This document shows, in pieces, positions 18,301 through 26,711 of a stretch of 64,000 nucleotides of DNA (positions are counted from its first letter, which is position 1; every line of letters starts with the position of its first letter). This DNA is from PALSA-612 sp963755155 (GTDB lineage: Bacteria > Actinomycetota > Thermoleophilia > Gaiellales > Gaiellaceae), in contig CAVWIV010000004.1 of the NCBI GenBank assembly GCA_963755155.1, forward strand, positions 330,112-394,111, read 5' to 3'. The notes below the pieces were generated by a model. The model ran no database searches and was not told the DNA's origin. It was given only the letters and a program-made list of their open reading frames with translations. The position numbers and the translations under genes were made by a program.

Positions 18301-19209
18301 GTGACGACGAAACCAGGCACTGAGCAGGAGTTTCTCGAGCACGTCCAGGCCGGAGGGCTCGTCGAGACCGGCGACTGGATGCCCGACGAGTACCGCGCCC
18401 GGCTCGTGAAGTTCATCGAGATGCACGGCAACTCGGAGTTGATGGGCGTACTGCCGGAGCGCGAGTGGATCCTCCGCGCGCCGACCCTTCAGCGCAAGCT
18501 CGCACTCACGGCGAAGGTGCAGGACGAGGCGGGCCATGCGCAGCTCATCTACCGCGTCGTCGAGGACCTCGGCAAGCCCCGCGAGCAGTGCCTCACCGAC
18601 CTCGTCTCGGGCAAGTCGAAGTTCCACAATGTCTTCCACTACCCGACGAAGACCTGGGGCGACGTCGGCGTCATCGCGTGGCTCGTCGACGCCGCGGCGA
18701 TCATCTCCCAGAAGGCGTTGCTCAAGTGCTCGTACGCGCCGTACGCGCGGATCATGAAGAAGATCTGCTGGGAGGAGTCGTTCCACATCCTCCACGGCCG
18801 CGACGTCATCCTCACGATGATGCTCGGCACGGACGAGCAGCGCGAGCTCGTGCAGGAGGCGCTCGACCGCTGGTGGGGGCCGCTCATGCAGTTCCACGGG
18901 AACCCCATCGAGGCCGCGGACGATCCGACCTACCAGTGGCGGATCAAGAGCCAGGCGAACGAGGAGGCCCGGCAGCAGTTCCTCGACGGCTACGTGCCGC
19001 AGATCTGGGAGCTCGGGCTGACCGTGCCCGACCCGAAGCTCGCGAAGCGCGACGACGGCGTGTGGGAGTACACCGAGCCTGACTGGGACGAGCTGAAGCA
19101 CGTCGTCACCGGTCACGGGCCGATGACCGAGGAGCGGCTCGGGTTTCGGAGGACAACGCGGGAGGAGACGGCGTGGGTGCGGAACGTCGTGCTCGCGGAG
19201 GCGGCGTGA
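18301..19209 (+). CDS. paaA: 1,2-phenylacetyl-CoA epoxidase subunit PaaA
   Basis: 302 residues. The ferritin-like diiron motifs are visible as QDEAGH (about residue 75) and EESFHI (about residue 157), giving the two E-x-x-H arms. PaaA is the catalytic subunit that epoxidises the aromatic ring of phenylacetyl-CoA. GTG at 18,301 is chosen because a GGAGGT site lies just upstream; an earlier TTG at 18,289 would put the ribosome site inside the gene. It is the first gene of the rightward operon. The stop overlaps the next start. Confidence 0.95.
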   Translation: MTTKPGTEQEFLEHVQAGGLVETGDWMPDEYRARLVKFIEMHGNSELMGVLPEREWILRAPTLQRKLALTAKVQDEAGHAQLIYRVVEDLGKPREQCLTDLVSGKSKFHNVFHYPTKTWGDVGVIAWLVDAAAIISQKALLKCSYAPYARIMKKICWEESFHILHGRDVILTMMLGTDEQRELVQEALDRWWGPLMQFHGNPIEAADDPTYQWRIKSQANEEARQQFLDGYVPQIWELGLTVPDPKLAKRDDGVWEYTEPDWDELKHVVTGHGPMTEERLGFRRTTREETAWVRNVVLAEAA

Positions 19210-19601
19210 GCGACAGGCCGCCGCAGCTCGATCCCGCTCTCGTCAACGAGTTCGTCTCGAAGGCGCACGCCGACCTCGACGAGGTGAAGCGGCTGCTTGC
19301 GCAGGAGCCGGCGCTCCTCAACGCCGCCTGGGACTGGGGCGGCGGCGACTTCGAGACAGGCCTCGGCGCGGCGGCGCACATGGGCCACCGCGAGATCGCG
19401 CTCTTCCTGCTCGAGAACGGCGCGGCGCTCGATCTATTCGCGGCGGCGATGCTCGGCTACGTCGACGTCGTCCGCGCGATGCTCGCCGAGCAACCTGGCC
19501 TGCGCGATGCGAAGGGCGCGCACGGTATCCCGCTCGTCGTCCACGCCCAGCAGGGCGGCGACCAGGCGAAGGCCGTGCTGGAACTGCTGGAAGCGGCGTG
19601 A
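19206..19601 (+). CDS. Ankyrin-repeat domain protein inside the paa operon
   Basis: About 131 residues, with three to four ankyrin-like repeats (for example GAAAHMGHREIALFLLENGA and AAMLGYVDVVRAMLAEQPG). Ankyrin repeats mediate protein contacts; no enzymatic residues are present. GTG overlaps the paaA stop and its own stop overlaps the paaB start, so it is translationally coupled on both sides. It sits exactly between paaA and paaB, a position not normally occupied in paa clusters. A role in assembly or regulation of the epoxidase is inference. Confidence 0.85.
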   Translation: MSDRPPQLDPALVNEFVSKAHADLDEVKRLLAQEPALLNAAWDWGGGDFETGLGAAAHMGHREIALFLLENGAALDLFAAAMLGYVDVVRAMLAEQPGLRDAKGAHGIPLVVHAQQGGDQAKAVLELLEAA

Positions 19602-19882
19602 TCTACGAGGTCTTCAGGCAGGAGCGGCAAGGCCAGGCGTTCCAGCACGCAGGCTCGTTCGTCGCGCCCGACCACGCCTTCGCCGAGGCGTATGCACGCG
19701 AGTTCTACGGCCGGCGCGGCGAATCGGAGGCGCTCTGGGTCGTGCCGCGTTCGGAGATCTCCGAGATCGGTGAGTTCGTGGACGAGCTCGAGCGCAACTA
19801 CCACCGCGTCGACGGTTACTCCCTCAAGGCAAAGTTGGGCCTGGCACGTGAACGAGCGGGAACTTCTCCTACAGACAGCTGA
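19598..19882 (+). CDS. paaB: Phenylacetyl-CoA epoxidase subunit PaaB
   Basis: 94 residues starting IYEVFRQERQGQ and containing HVGS-like HAGSFVAPD and the EALWVVPRSEI strand, the hallmarks of PaaB. PaaB bridges the catalytic PaaAC heterodimers in the epoxidase complex. The GTG start overlaps the ankyrin gene stop. The last 35 bases overlap the start of paaC in another frame. Confidence 0.9.
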   Translation: MIYEVFRQERQGQAFQHAGSFVAPDHAFAEAYAREFYGRRGESEALWVVPRSEISEIGEFVDELERNYHRVDGYSLKAKLGLARERAGTSPTDS

Positions 19883-20474
19883 CGACGAGCTCGTGCTCGG
19901 GTGGCGCGACTCCGAGTGGACGGGAATCGCGCCGTTCCTCGAGGAGGACGTCGCGCTGTCGTCGATCGCCCAGAACGAGATCGGTCACGCGCGGGCGCTC
20001 TATGAGCTGCTCAGTGACGACGCTGACGCGCTCGCCTTCGACCGGGCGCCCGAGGAGTACGGGTGCGCGCAGCTCGTCGAGCTCCGGCTCGTGCCCGACT
20101 GGGCGCGGACGATCGCGCGCCGCGTCCTCTACGAGGCGGCCGACGAGCTGCGGCTGGAGCAGTTGAAGGCCTCGGGCGACGCGGCCGTCGCCGGCCTCGC
20201 GGCGAAGATCGACCGCGAGGAGGTCTACCACCGCCTGCACGCGCAGATGTGGTCCGCGCGCCTTCAGGACGAGCCGCGCTACCGGGAGGCCGTCGAGGAG
20301 CTTTTCCCCTACGCGCTCGGCATTGTCGACGCCGAGCTCCGCCCAATCCTGGCCGAGCGGGTAGGCCTGGCAGAGGTGGACGCGGTGGAGCGCGACGCGC
20401 ACATCGACGAGTGGCCGGCTCTCTGGGAGGAGATGACCATGGTGCGGCGCTCCGTGCCGGGTGCGGCATGGTGA
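19848..20474 (+). CDS. paaC: Phenylacetyl-CoA epoxidase subunit PaaC
   Basis: 208 residues from the GTG at 19,848, beginning NERELLLQTADDELVLGWRD. It has a ferritin-like helical bundle with NEIGHARALY and DREEVYHR, where the family keeps structural, mostly non-catalytic, positions. PaaC pairs with PaaA and is needed for folding and activity of the monooxygenase. The earlier open frame upstream is read-through of paaB in another frame. The stop overlaps the paaD start (ATGGTGA). Confidence 0.9.
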   Translation: MNERELLLQTADDELVLGWRDSEWTGIAPFLEEDVALSSIAQNEIGHARALYELLSDDADALAFDRAPEEYGCAQLVELRLVPDWARTIARRVLYEAADELRLEQLKASGDAAVAGLAAKIDREEVYHRLHAQMWSARLQDEPRYREAVEELFPYALGIVDAELRPILAERVGLAEVDAVERDAHIDEWPALWEEMTMVRRSVPGAAW

Positions 20475-20953
20475 CCGAGGCCCAGGTCTGGGAGGCACTC
20501 GCCGAGGTGGCCGACCCGGAGATCCCCGTCGTCTCGCTCGTCGATCTCGGCGTCGTACGCGACGTCCGCGTCGAGGACGGCCGGGTCCACGTCGCGTTCA
20601 CGCCGACGTTCCTCGGCTGCCCGGCGCTCGAGGTGATGCGCGACGAGCTCGCAGCGAAGGTCGCAGAGCTCGGCGCCGAGCCGGAGGTCGAGGTGATCCA
20701 GGACGACTCCTGGTCGACCGACCGCATCACCCCGGCAGGCCGCGAGAAGCTCCGTGCGGCCGGCTTTGCACCGCCCGCTCCGCGCGCCGCCGGTGAGACG
20801 ACGCTCGTGCAGCTCCAGACGGCGACGTTCCGCTGCCCGTACTGCAGCTCGGCCGACACGAAGCTCGAGAACATCTTCGGGCCGACGCCCTGTCGCTCGA
20901 TCCGCTACTGCAACGCCTGCCGTCAGCCGTTCGAGCAGTTCAAGACGATCTAG
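20468..20953 (+). CDS. paaD: Phenylacetyl-CoA epoxidase-associated protein PaaD
   Basis: 161 residues. The N-terminal MIP18/DUF59 fold contains EVADPEIPVVSLVDLG, and the C-terminal half has a zinc-ribbon-like set of cysteines (CPYCSS, CRSI, CNAC). PaaD helps to insert or repair the metal or Fe-S centres of the epoxidase system. Its start overlaps paaC. No PaaE-type reductase follows; the next gene is a lipoprotein. Confidence 0.9.
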   Translation: MVTEAQVWEALAEVADPEIPVVSLVDLGVVRDVRVEDGRVHVAFTPTFLGCPALEVMRDELAAKVAELGAEPEVEVIQDDSWSTDRITPAGREKLRAAGFAPPAPRAAGETTLVQLQTATFRCPYCSSADTKLENIFGPTPCRSIRYCNACRQPFEQFKTI

Positions 20954-21411
20954 TGCCGAAGCTCCTACTGGGAGGCCTTGTCCTCGCGCTCGCCCTCGCA
21001 GGCTGCGGCAGCTCGTCGCCGGACGAGGAGACGCTGACGGAGGCCGAATGGCGGCGGCAGGCGAACGCGGTCTGCCGGGACATCGGGCCTCGCGTGCGGG
21101 CAGTCCTCCAGCCAGAGACGCTGGACGCCATCCTTCCCTTCACGTCCAAGGTGATCCCGCTGTGGAAGGACGAAGAGGAGAGGATCCGCGCACTCGCGCG
21201 GCCACCCGAGCTGGAGGCGCGTGCGGAGGCGCTGGCCGACGCGCTGGCCCAGCTCAACGTCTCGCTGCTCGAGATCCACGTCGCGACTCAGCGCTCGGAC
21301 AGCGCGCGACGGGTCGACGGAATCCAACGAGGCGTCACTGCGGCGCGCGCGATCAAGCAGCTATCGCGCGAGCTCCGCCTGCCCGCCTGCGGCGCGCAGC
21401 GCATTCCGTAG
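20953..21411 (+). CDS. Putative lipoprotein following paaD
   Basis: 152 residues with a signal segment ending in LALAGC (lipobox, cysteine at about residue 18) followed by GSSSPDEE. The mature chain is predicted helical with four regions rich in Ala, Leu and Glu and contains C42 and C148. The GTG start shares one base with the paaD TAG stop. It occupies the place where paaE is found in many paa operons, but has no reductase motif. Function unknown. The gene ends two bases before the convergent cyclodeaminase gene. Confidence 0.8.
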   Translation: MPKLLLGGLVLALALAGCGSSSPDEETLTEAEWRRQANAVCRDIGPRVRAVLQPETLDAILPFTSKVIPLWKDEEERIRALARPPELEARAEALADALAQLNVSLLEIHVATQRSDSARRVDGIQRGVTAARAIKQLSRELRLPACGAQRIP

Positions 21412-21413
21412 GA

Positions 21414-22343
21414 CTAGAGCTCGAGGCCGACGCCACGCTCGCGCGCGAGCGCGAGGAGGGCCGTTCCGGCGGCCACGTCCCACGCCGCGATGCCGTTCGA
21501 CTTGAAGACGACGATGTCGTCGTCCGACTGCCGTCCCGGCACGTCGCCGGCGACGACCTCGGCCAGCTCGTGCACCTCGAGCCAGTCGAGGACTCCTTGC
21601 GCGACGGGCTCGATGAGATCGCCGGACTCGAGCTTTGCATTGTCGCGGGAGTCGCAGCACACGAAGCCGGCGCGCTCGAGCACGGCGTTGTCGAGCTCCC
21701 GGCTCCGCGCGACGTTCGCGCCGGCGGCGCACACGAGCGTGCCGGGGCGCAGCCACTCACCGCGCAGCACAGGGTCCTTCGACGTCGTGATCGTCACGAC
21801 GACGTCCTGCGCGGCCGCTTCGGAGTGGCTCTCCGCGGCGTCCGCGCCGACCGCGTTGGCGAATGCCTCGCGACGACCCGGGTCGCGGCAGTAGACGACC
21901 GTCGTCGCGATGTCCGGCAGCGCCGCGCGGATCGCGGCCACTTGCGTCTCGGCCTGGCGCCCGCAACCGATGACGCCGAGACTCTCGGCGCCCGCCTTCG
22001 CAAGATGCTTCGCGGCCACGCCGCTCGCGGCGCCCGTGCGCAACCGCCCGAGCCGATCGGCCTCGATCACGGCGAGCACGTCGTGCCGCTCCGCATGGAA
22101 CAGCGTGAGGACGAACTTCGCTCCTTCGGGGCCCGCGGCGTACGTCTTCACACCCGCCACGCCCAGCCCGAGGTCTACGGCGGCCATCACGGCCAGCTGC
22201 CCACCCTCGAGCCGCAGCCGGTCGCGCGGGCGGTTCTCGATCTCCCCCGCCGCCTGCCGCCGGAACGACCCCTCGACCGCCTCTAGCGCGTCGCCGATCT
22301 CGAAGACCGCCTCGACGTCCTCCTCGGTCAGATACAGCGGCAT
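21414..22343 (-). CDS. Ornithine cyclodeaminase/mu-crystallin family protein
   Basis: 309 intact residues. An N-terminal beta-rich dimerisation region is followed by a Rossmann fold with LGVIGCGRQAETQVAA. The family converts ornithine to proline or reduces imino acids using NAD(P)H; catalytic lysine and aspartate equivalents (K67-type in AGVKTYA and a C-terminal Asp) are in plausible places. Alanine dehydrogenase or ketimine reductase activity is also possible. It is monocistronic and leftward, ending convergently with the lipoprotein gene. Confidence 0.85.
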   Translation of the reverse strand: MPLYLTEEDVEAVFEIGDALEAVEGSFRRQAAGEIENRPRDRLRLEGGQLAVMAAVDLGLGVAGVKTYAAGPEGAKFVLTLFHAERHDVLAVIEADRLGRLRTGAASGVAAKHLAKAGAESLGVIGCGRQAETQVAAIRAALPDIATTVVYCRDPGRREAFANAVGADAAESHSEAAAQDVVVTITTSKDPVLRGEWLRPGTLVCAAGANVARSRELDNAVLERAGFVCCDSRDNAKLESGDLIEPVAQGVLDWLEVHELAEVVAGDVPGRQSDDDIVVFKSNGIAAWDVAAGTALLALARERGVGLEL

Positions 22344-22366
22344 GAGGGAAGCCTATTGCGGGAGGC

Positions 22367-22390
22367 GGGAGGGGCCTCGCGGCCCCTCCC
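22367..22390 (-). terminator. Strong hairpin between the cyclodeaminase and the CRP gene
   Basis: Ten-base perfect inverted repeat GGGAGGGGCC / GGCCCCTCCC with loop TCGC. No T-run follows. It lies 23 bases upstream of the cyclodeaminase start, so it is best read as the terminator of a leftward unit ending there, such as the small possible gene at 22,397-22,550. Confidence 0.5.
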
Positions 22391-22396
22391 GTGTGG

Positions 22397-22550
22397 CTAG
22401 TGGTACAGCGCGCGGATCGCGGTCACGCCGCGCTGCGCATCGAGACGAGCCCGCACCGCCAGACCGCCCACGTTCTCCCCAGCGCGCACGAGCCGCTCCT
22501 CGTGTCGCAGTCCGGGCGTTCTCGTGGTGTGTCGAGCGGTGCGTGCTCAT
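22397..22550 (-). CDS. Possible small gene with one frameshift
   Basis: On the minus strand an ATG at 22,550 begins MSTHRSTHHENARTATR. After a one-base shift the frame continues EERLVRAGENVGGLAVRA and ends TAIRALYH with a stop at 22,397. That is about 50 residues ending seven bases before the hairpin at 22,367-22,390. Gene-terminator spacing supports it, but the frameshift and short length make it uncertain. I do not recognise the product. Confidence 0.3.
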
Positions 22551-22636
22551 CACGGAGGACGCTAGTTGGACGCCGATTGCGTGTCGTTCGCGCGGCCGAC
22601 GTTGCGAATGTCGCGTCGGTGACAGAGACTGTCCGT

Positions 22637-23291
22637 ATGGAGTGGACGCTGCTCGAAGGTCTGCCTCCGGAGGACGTTCGCCGTGTCCTCGCCATCGCGC
22701 GTCGCAGGACGTTTCGCAAGGGCGAGGTCGTCTTCCACCGCGACGACCTCGCTGAGTCGCTTCACCTCATCGTCAAGGGACGCTTCGCGGCCCGCATCAC
22801 GACGCCGCTCGGCGAGACGGCGATGCTCGACGTGCTCGGGCCGGGCGAGGCGTTCGGCGAGCTGGCGCTGCTCTCGCCCGGCGCGCGACGCTCGGCGACT
22901 GTGGAGTCGCTCGACGAGGGGGAGACGCTCTCCGTCTACAGGGACGACTTCGCGCTTGCTGCAGTCCGAGCACCCGGGCGTGAAGGACGTGCTGCTCCGC
23001 TTGCTCGCCGAGCAGCTCACGCGCGCGAGCGACCGCATCGTCGAAGCTCACTACACCGACGCGGACACGCGCGTCCGCCGGCGCCTCCGCGACCTCGCCG
23101 TCCGCCAGCTAGGAGGAGGCGCAGGCCCGGTAGACGTCTCGATGACGCAGGAGCATCTCGCCGAGATGGCGGGCACGTCACGGGCCACCGTGAATCGTGT
23201 CCTGCGCGAGGAAAAGCGCCGCGGCACGGTGGCGCTCAGCCGAGGGTGCACGACCGTGCTCGATCTCGACGAGCTGTCCCGTCGCTGCTAG
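22637..23291 (+). CDS. CRP/FNR family transcriptional regulator (one frameshift)
   Basis: The N-terminal cyclic-nucleotide-binding barrel contains FRKGEVVFHRDD and LGPGEAFGELALLS, with an arginine pair (ARRSA) in the phosphate-binding cassette. A one-base insertion near 22,958 splits it from LLAEQLTRASDRIVEAHYTDADTRV, the dimerisation helix. The winged helix-turn-helix MTQEHLAEMAGTSRATVNRVL then recognises DNA. The stop shares a base with the cyclase GTG, so regulator and cyclase form one coupled unit, a plausible cAMP-producing and -sensing pair. Confidence 0.85.
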
Positions 23292-24590
23292 TGCGTCAGA
23301 TTCCGGATATTCGTTATGCGCGAAGCGGCGACGTCGCGATCGCGTACCAGGTCGTCGGCGACGGACCGGTCGACCTCGTGTTCGTGCCGTTCTTCGGCAA
23401 CGTCCGGTGGGCGTGGGAGAACCCGCGTTTGGTGCGCTTTCACGAGCGGCTCGCGTCGTTTTCCAGGCTCATCCTCTTCGACAAGCGCGGCACCGGCCTC
23501 TCCGACAGACCGCGCACGCTGACGCTCGAGACGCAGATGGATGACATCCGCGCAGTGCTGGACGCGGTCGGCTCGGAGCGCGCGGCGCTCTTCGGTGCGG
23601 TTCAGGGGAGTCAGCTCTGTGCGCTCTTCGCCGCTACGTACCCCGAGCGCACACGGGAGCTCATCCTCTACCACCCGGTTGCCAACTTCGCGGAAGCTCC
23701 TCCGGTCGCCCCTCCGTTCTCGCCCGAAGAGGCACGCGAGCGCTGGGGAACGCGTGAGCTCGCGGCAGAGGTCGCCCCGGCGATCTTCGGATCGTTCGCG
23801 CACGAGAAGGAAATGGTGGACTGGCTCGCGGACTACCAGCGCCTCGCGGCGAGCCCCAGTGCCGCGGCGGAGTTCTACCGCATGCTGTTCGACACCGACA
23901 TCTCGGACGTGCTCCCCTCGATCCGCGTACCGACGCTCGTGCTGTACCGCTCCGGCAGACGGGAGGCGGCCGGCCAGGTCGCGGAGCTGATCCCGGGCGC
24001 GAAGGCCGTTCAGCTACCCGGCGAGGACACCACGCCTTGGGCCGACGACGAGGCTCCCCGCGCAGTCGAGAGCTTCCTGAGCGGTCGGGACACGATGCCC
24101 GTTCCCGACAGCATCCTCACCACCGTCCTCTTCACGGACATCGTCGGTTCGACCGAACGCGCCGCTGCGCTCGGCGACAGCGCATGGCGCGACCTGCTCG
24201 CACGCCATCACGCGGCCGTGCGCCGAGAGCTCGCGCGGTTCCGCGGCGAGGAGCTCGATACCGCCGGAGACGGGTTCTTCGCGAGTTTCGACGGGCCAGC
24301 GCGCGGCATTGGCTGCGCCCAGGCGATCGTCTCGGCCGTTCGGGAGCTGGAGCTCGACGTCCGCGCAGGGCTGCACACCGGCGAGTGCGAGCTACACGAC
24401 GCGAAGCTCTCGGGGATCGCCGTCAGCATCGGGGCGCGAGTGGCCGGCGAGGCGGAGCCGGGGACCGTCGTCGTCTCCAGCACGGTGAAGGACCTCGTCG
24501 CGGGATCCGGCATCGAGTTCGCCGACCTCGGCCTCCGCGATCTCGAAGGGCGTCCCGGGCGAGTGGAGGCTGTACGCCGTCCGCGACTGA
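23291..24590 (+). CDS. Alpha/beta-hydrolase-class III nucleotidyl cyclase fusion
   Basis: About 430 residues. Residues 1-270 form an alpha/beta-hydrolase fold; from about 275 a class III cyclase domain shows FTDIVGSTERAAALG and DTAGDGFFASFDGPARGI with both metal aspartates. The architecture resembles mycobacterial Rv1900c. In the hydrolase part the usual GxSxG serine position reads GAVQGS and the usual His in the DHxPW motif reads DTTPW, so it looks catalytically dead. A one-base insertion near 24,549 separates the last residues; with it the protein ends WRLYAVRD at 24,590. It is adjacent to and coupled with the CRP gene. Confidence 0.85.
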
Positions 24591-24598
24591 CTGGATGC

Positions 24599-25816
24599 TC
24601 AGGATGTGACGAACAGCGGCAGCTGTCCGCGAACCGTCCGCACGGAGCCGTCGGCGAGGTCGATGACCCTCACGGTCTGCGGATACGACTCGCGGCCGAC
24701 GACGTACGCGTAGCCCCCGGTCGCCTGAAGCCAGCCGACCGGCTGCCCGTCCAGCACATGCCAGAGCTTCTCGCCATTGGGCGTGTACGCAGCTACGCCC
24801 ATCCCGGTCCAGATGCCGTCTCCCTCGCTGGCGTCGCCGGCGACTAGCAGCCTGCCGCCGGCCGCGAGCGTCAAGCTCGCGCGCTCCTCGAGCCCTCGCA
24901 TCGTTCCCGCCTGCGAGTCCACGAGCTCCAGGCCGGACGGCTCCCTCCGCGAACGGGCGTACTCGGAGCCGGCGACTGCGAGGTTCCCACCGCCGAGAGA
25001 CACGACCTGGCGGTGCCAGCCGTTGACGATCTTCGTGCGCGCCGCAAGGGATCTGGGCGCCGCGAGCTCTCGATACGTGACAGCCAGCGTCGCGAGATCG
25101 ACGTCGGCGACGAGCGCCGCCTTGCCCACGACGTAGGCATGCCGAAGGCTTGCGTCCACGGCGAGGCCGGGTGATGCGACCCGGTGCGCCGGCCCTTCCT
25201 CGGAGCCTTCCGTCAGCCCGCCGGCTGGGATCCGGTCGAGCAGGACCGTGCGCACGATGCCGTCGCGATCCGCGACGAGCAACGTCGCTGCGCCGATGCC
25301 CTCCGCAGGGCGACCGAGGAACACGACCGCGTCACCGGCGGCTTGCCAGGACGAGAAGCCAGCCAACGGCACCCGCCGGACCGCCTTGCGCGCCACCGGA
25401 TCGGCGACGAGGAGCGATTGGCTGCCCGCTCGATCGTTCCACTCGAGCGCCAGCACGCGGTTGGCCGTCGGCCACGAGATCGGATGGACGCTCCACCCCG
25501 GGCGCGGTGCAGCCCAGCCGATGGGTTTCATCCGCTTGACGTCGACGATTGCGAGGCCTATGCCGCGGCTGCCCGCGGCGGCTCGCGCCCCGCTCGGAGA
25601 CCTGACCACGGCGAACGCGCCGGGGAGCTTCACGACGCCGCGCTTCAGCTGCTTCAGCGTCTGAGGATTGAGCCAGACGAGCTTGGGCTGATTGATCTCA
25701 CCGCCGACGACGGCCAGTGCGGACGTCGTGTGAGCGACAGCCGGCTCCTTGGCGGCGGCGCCCGAGACTGCCACCGCGACGGCGAGGCCGGCGAGCAGGA
25801 ACGCGAAGCTCTTCAT
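24599..25816 (-). CDS. Secreted protein with propeller-like repeats
   Basis: 405 residues with a signal peptide (about 1-23). Repeated short strands ending in LLVADPVARKAV, LLVADRDG, AALVADVDLATLAV and LVDSQAGTM suggest a seven-bladed propeller of the YVTN or WD type. No catalytic residues are visible. Transcribed leftward and converging on the cyclase gene eight bases away. Extracellular or periplasm-facing location is inferred from the signal segment. I cannot assign a function. Confidence 0.65.
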   Translation of the reverse strand: MKSFAFLLAGLAVAVAVSGAAAKEPAVAHTTSALAVVGGEINQPKLVWLNPQTLKQLKRGVVKLPGAFAVVRSPSGARAAAGSRGIGLAIVDVKRMKPIGWAAPRPGWSVHPISWPTANRVLALEWNDRAGSQSLLVADPVARKAVRRVPLAGFSSWQAAGDAVVFLGRPAEGIGAATLLVADRDGIVRTVLLDRIPAGGLTEGSEEGPAHRVASPGLAVDASLRHAYVVGKAALVADVDLATLAVTYRELAAPRSLAARTKIVNGWHRQVVSLGGGNLAVAGSEYARSRREPSGLELVDSQAGTMRGLEERASLTLAAGGRLLVAGDASEGDGIWTGMGVAAYTPNGEKLWHVLDGQPVGWLQATGGYAYVVGRESYPQTVRVIDLADGSVRTVRGQLPLFVTS

Positions 25817-25880
25817 GACGTCTCTACACCGTAGACGGCGTCGACGTTCCGCGTGCCCGGGCTACACTGACCCTTCCCTC

Positions 25881-25953
25881 GCGCCCGTAGCTCAGGGGAT
25901 AGAGCGCTGCCCTGCGGAGGCAGAGGTCGCACGTTCGAATCGTGCCGGGCGCA
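25881..25953 (+). tRNA. tRNA-Arg, anticodon GCG
   Basis: A 73-base cloverleaf with acceptor stem GCGCCCG/CGGGCGC, D stem GCTC/GAGC, anticodon stem CTGCC/GGCAG, T stem GCACG/CGTGC with TTCGAAT loop and discriminator A. The seven-base anticodon loop CTGCGGA gives anticodon GCG, which pairs with arginine codon CGC. No CCA is encoded. Most bacteria use ACG (inosine) for this box, so the G34 form is unusual unless it is a base error. Confidence 0.92.
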
Positions 25954-26689
25954 CCTCACACGAGAGCTCAGCATCCTCGGGAACTTCGCGTCTCACGAAG
26001 GCCAGAGCCGCGACGCGGCCGTTATCGCGGATAGCGCTCGTGACGCGACCGACCGCTTTGCCCTCGTACGAGAGCTCGGCGTCATAGGCAGGCAGCTCGT
26101 CGCCCTCGATGGCGAGCAGGCGTAAGCCACGGTTCGCGCGCCCGCGATGGCGAAGCCGGGCGACAGGCTCCTGGCCCGGGTAGCAGCCCTTCGTGAAGGA
26201 GATCGCGGTCTCGTCGAGACCCGCCTCGGCGGGCAGGATGCGCTCGTCGATCTCCCGGCCCCAACGGGGCGTGCCGGCGAGCACCCGCAACCGCTCGAGC
26301 TCGTCCTCGCCCATGGTCGGCTCGAGATCCGCGTCGAGAAGCTCGACCGCCGGCGTCCCGTAATCAGCCGTTGCGATCCCGGCGTCGCCGCCGAGCACGA
26401 CGTGTGACGTGTGCTCCTCCGGCTCGATGTCCACCTGGGCGCGCAACCGCATGCGCGTGAGGTGCCGCAGCACGACGTCGCCGAGCTCCGGCTCGGTCAG
26501 GAGGAGGAAGTCGTCGGCGCCACGGCGCCAGACAGTGAGCGGCGCGATCACGCGCGCCTTCGGGGTCAGCAGCAACGCCTCGCACACGTCCTGCGTCACG
26601 TCGTTGGACACCATGCGCTGGAGGAACTCCTCCGCGTCCCGGCCCCTGACACCGACGTACGAGCGAGGGCGCATGGCGATGCCGTTCAC
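25892..26689 (-). CDS. YgfZ/GcvT-like folate-binding protein
   Basis: About 265 residues including the diagnostic KGCYPGQE motif, which identifies YgfZ-type proteins involved in repair or assembly of Fe-S clusters with tetrahydrofolate. The N-terminal GcvT-like fold is visible from RSYVGVRGRDAEEFLQRMVSND. The last 20 or so residues read antisense through the tRNA-Arg gene to a stop at 25,892, which is suspicious. A nearby indel may have removed the real stop just upstream of the tRNA. GTG at 26,689 or ATG at 26,674 could both be the start. Confidence 0.75.
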   Translation of the reverse strand: MNGIAMRPRSYVGVRGRDAEEFLQRMVSNDVTQDVCEALLLTPKARVIAPLTVWRRGADDFLLLTEPELGDVVLRHLTRMRLRAQVDIEPEEHTSHVVLGGDAGIATADYGTPAVELLDADLEPTMGEDELERLRVLAGTPRWGREIDERILPAEAGLDETAISFTKGCYPGQEPVARLRHRGRANRGLRLLAIEGDELPAYDAELSYEGKAVGRVTSAIRDNGRVAALAFVRREVPEDAELSCEVRPARFERATSASAGQRSIP

Positions 26690-26711
26690 GCTGGCAGTGT
26701 AGGGAGAGCCG

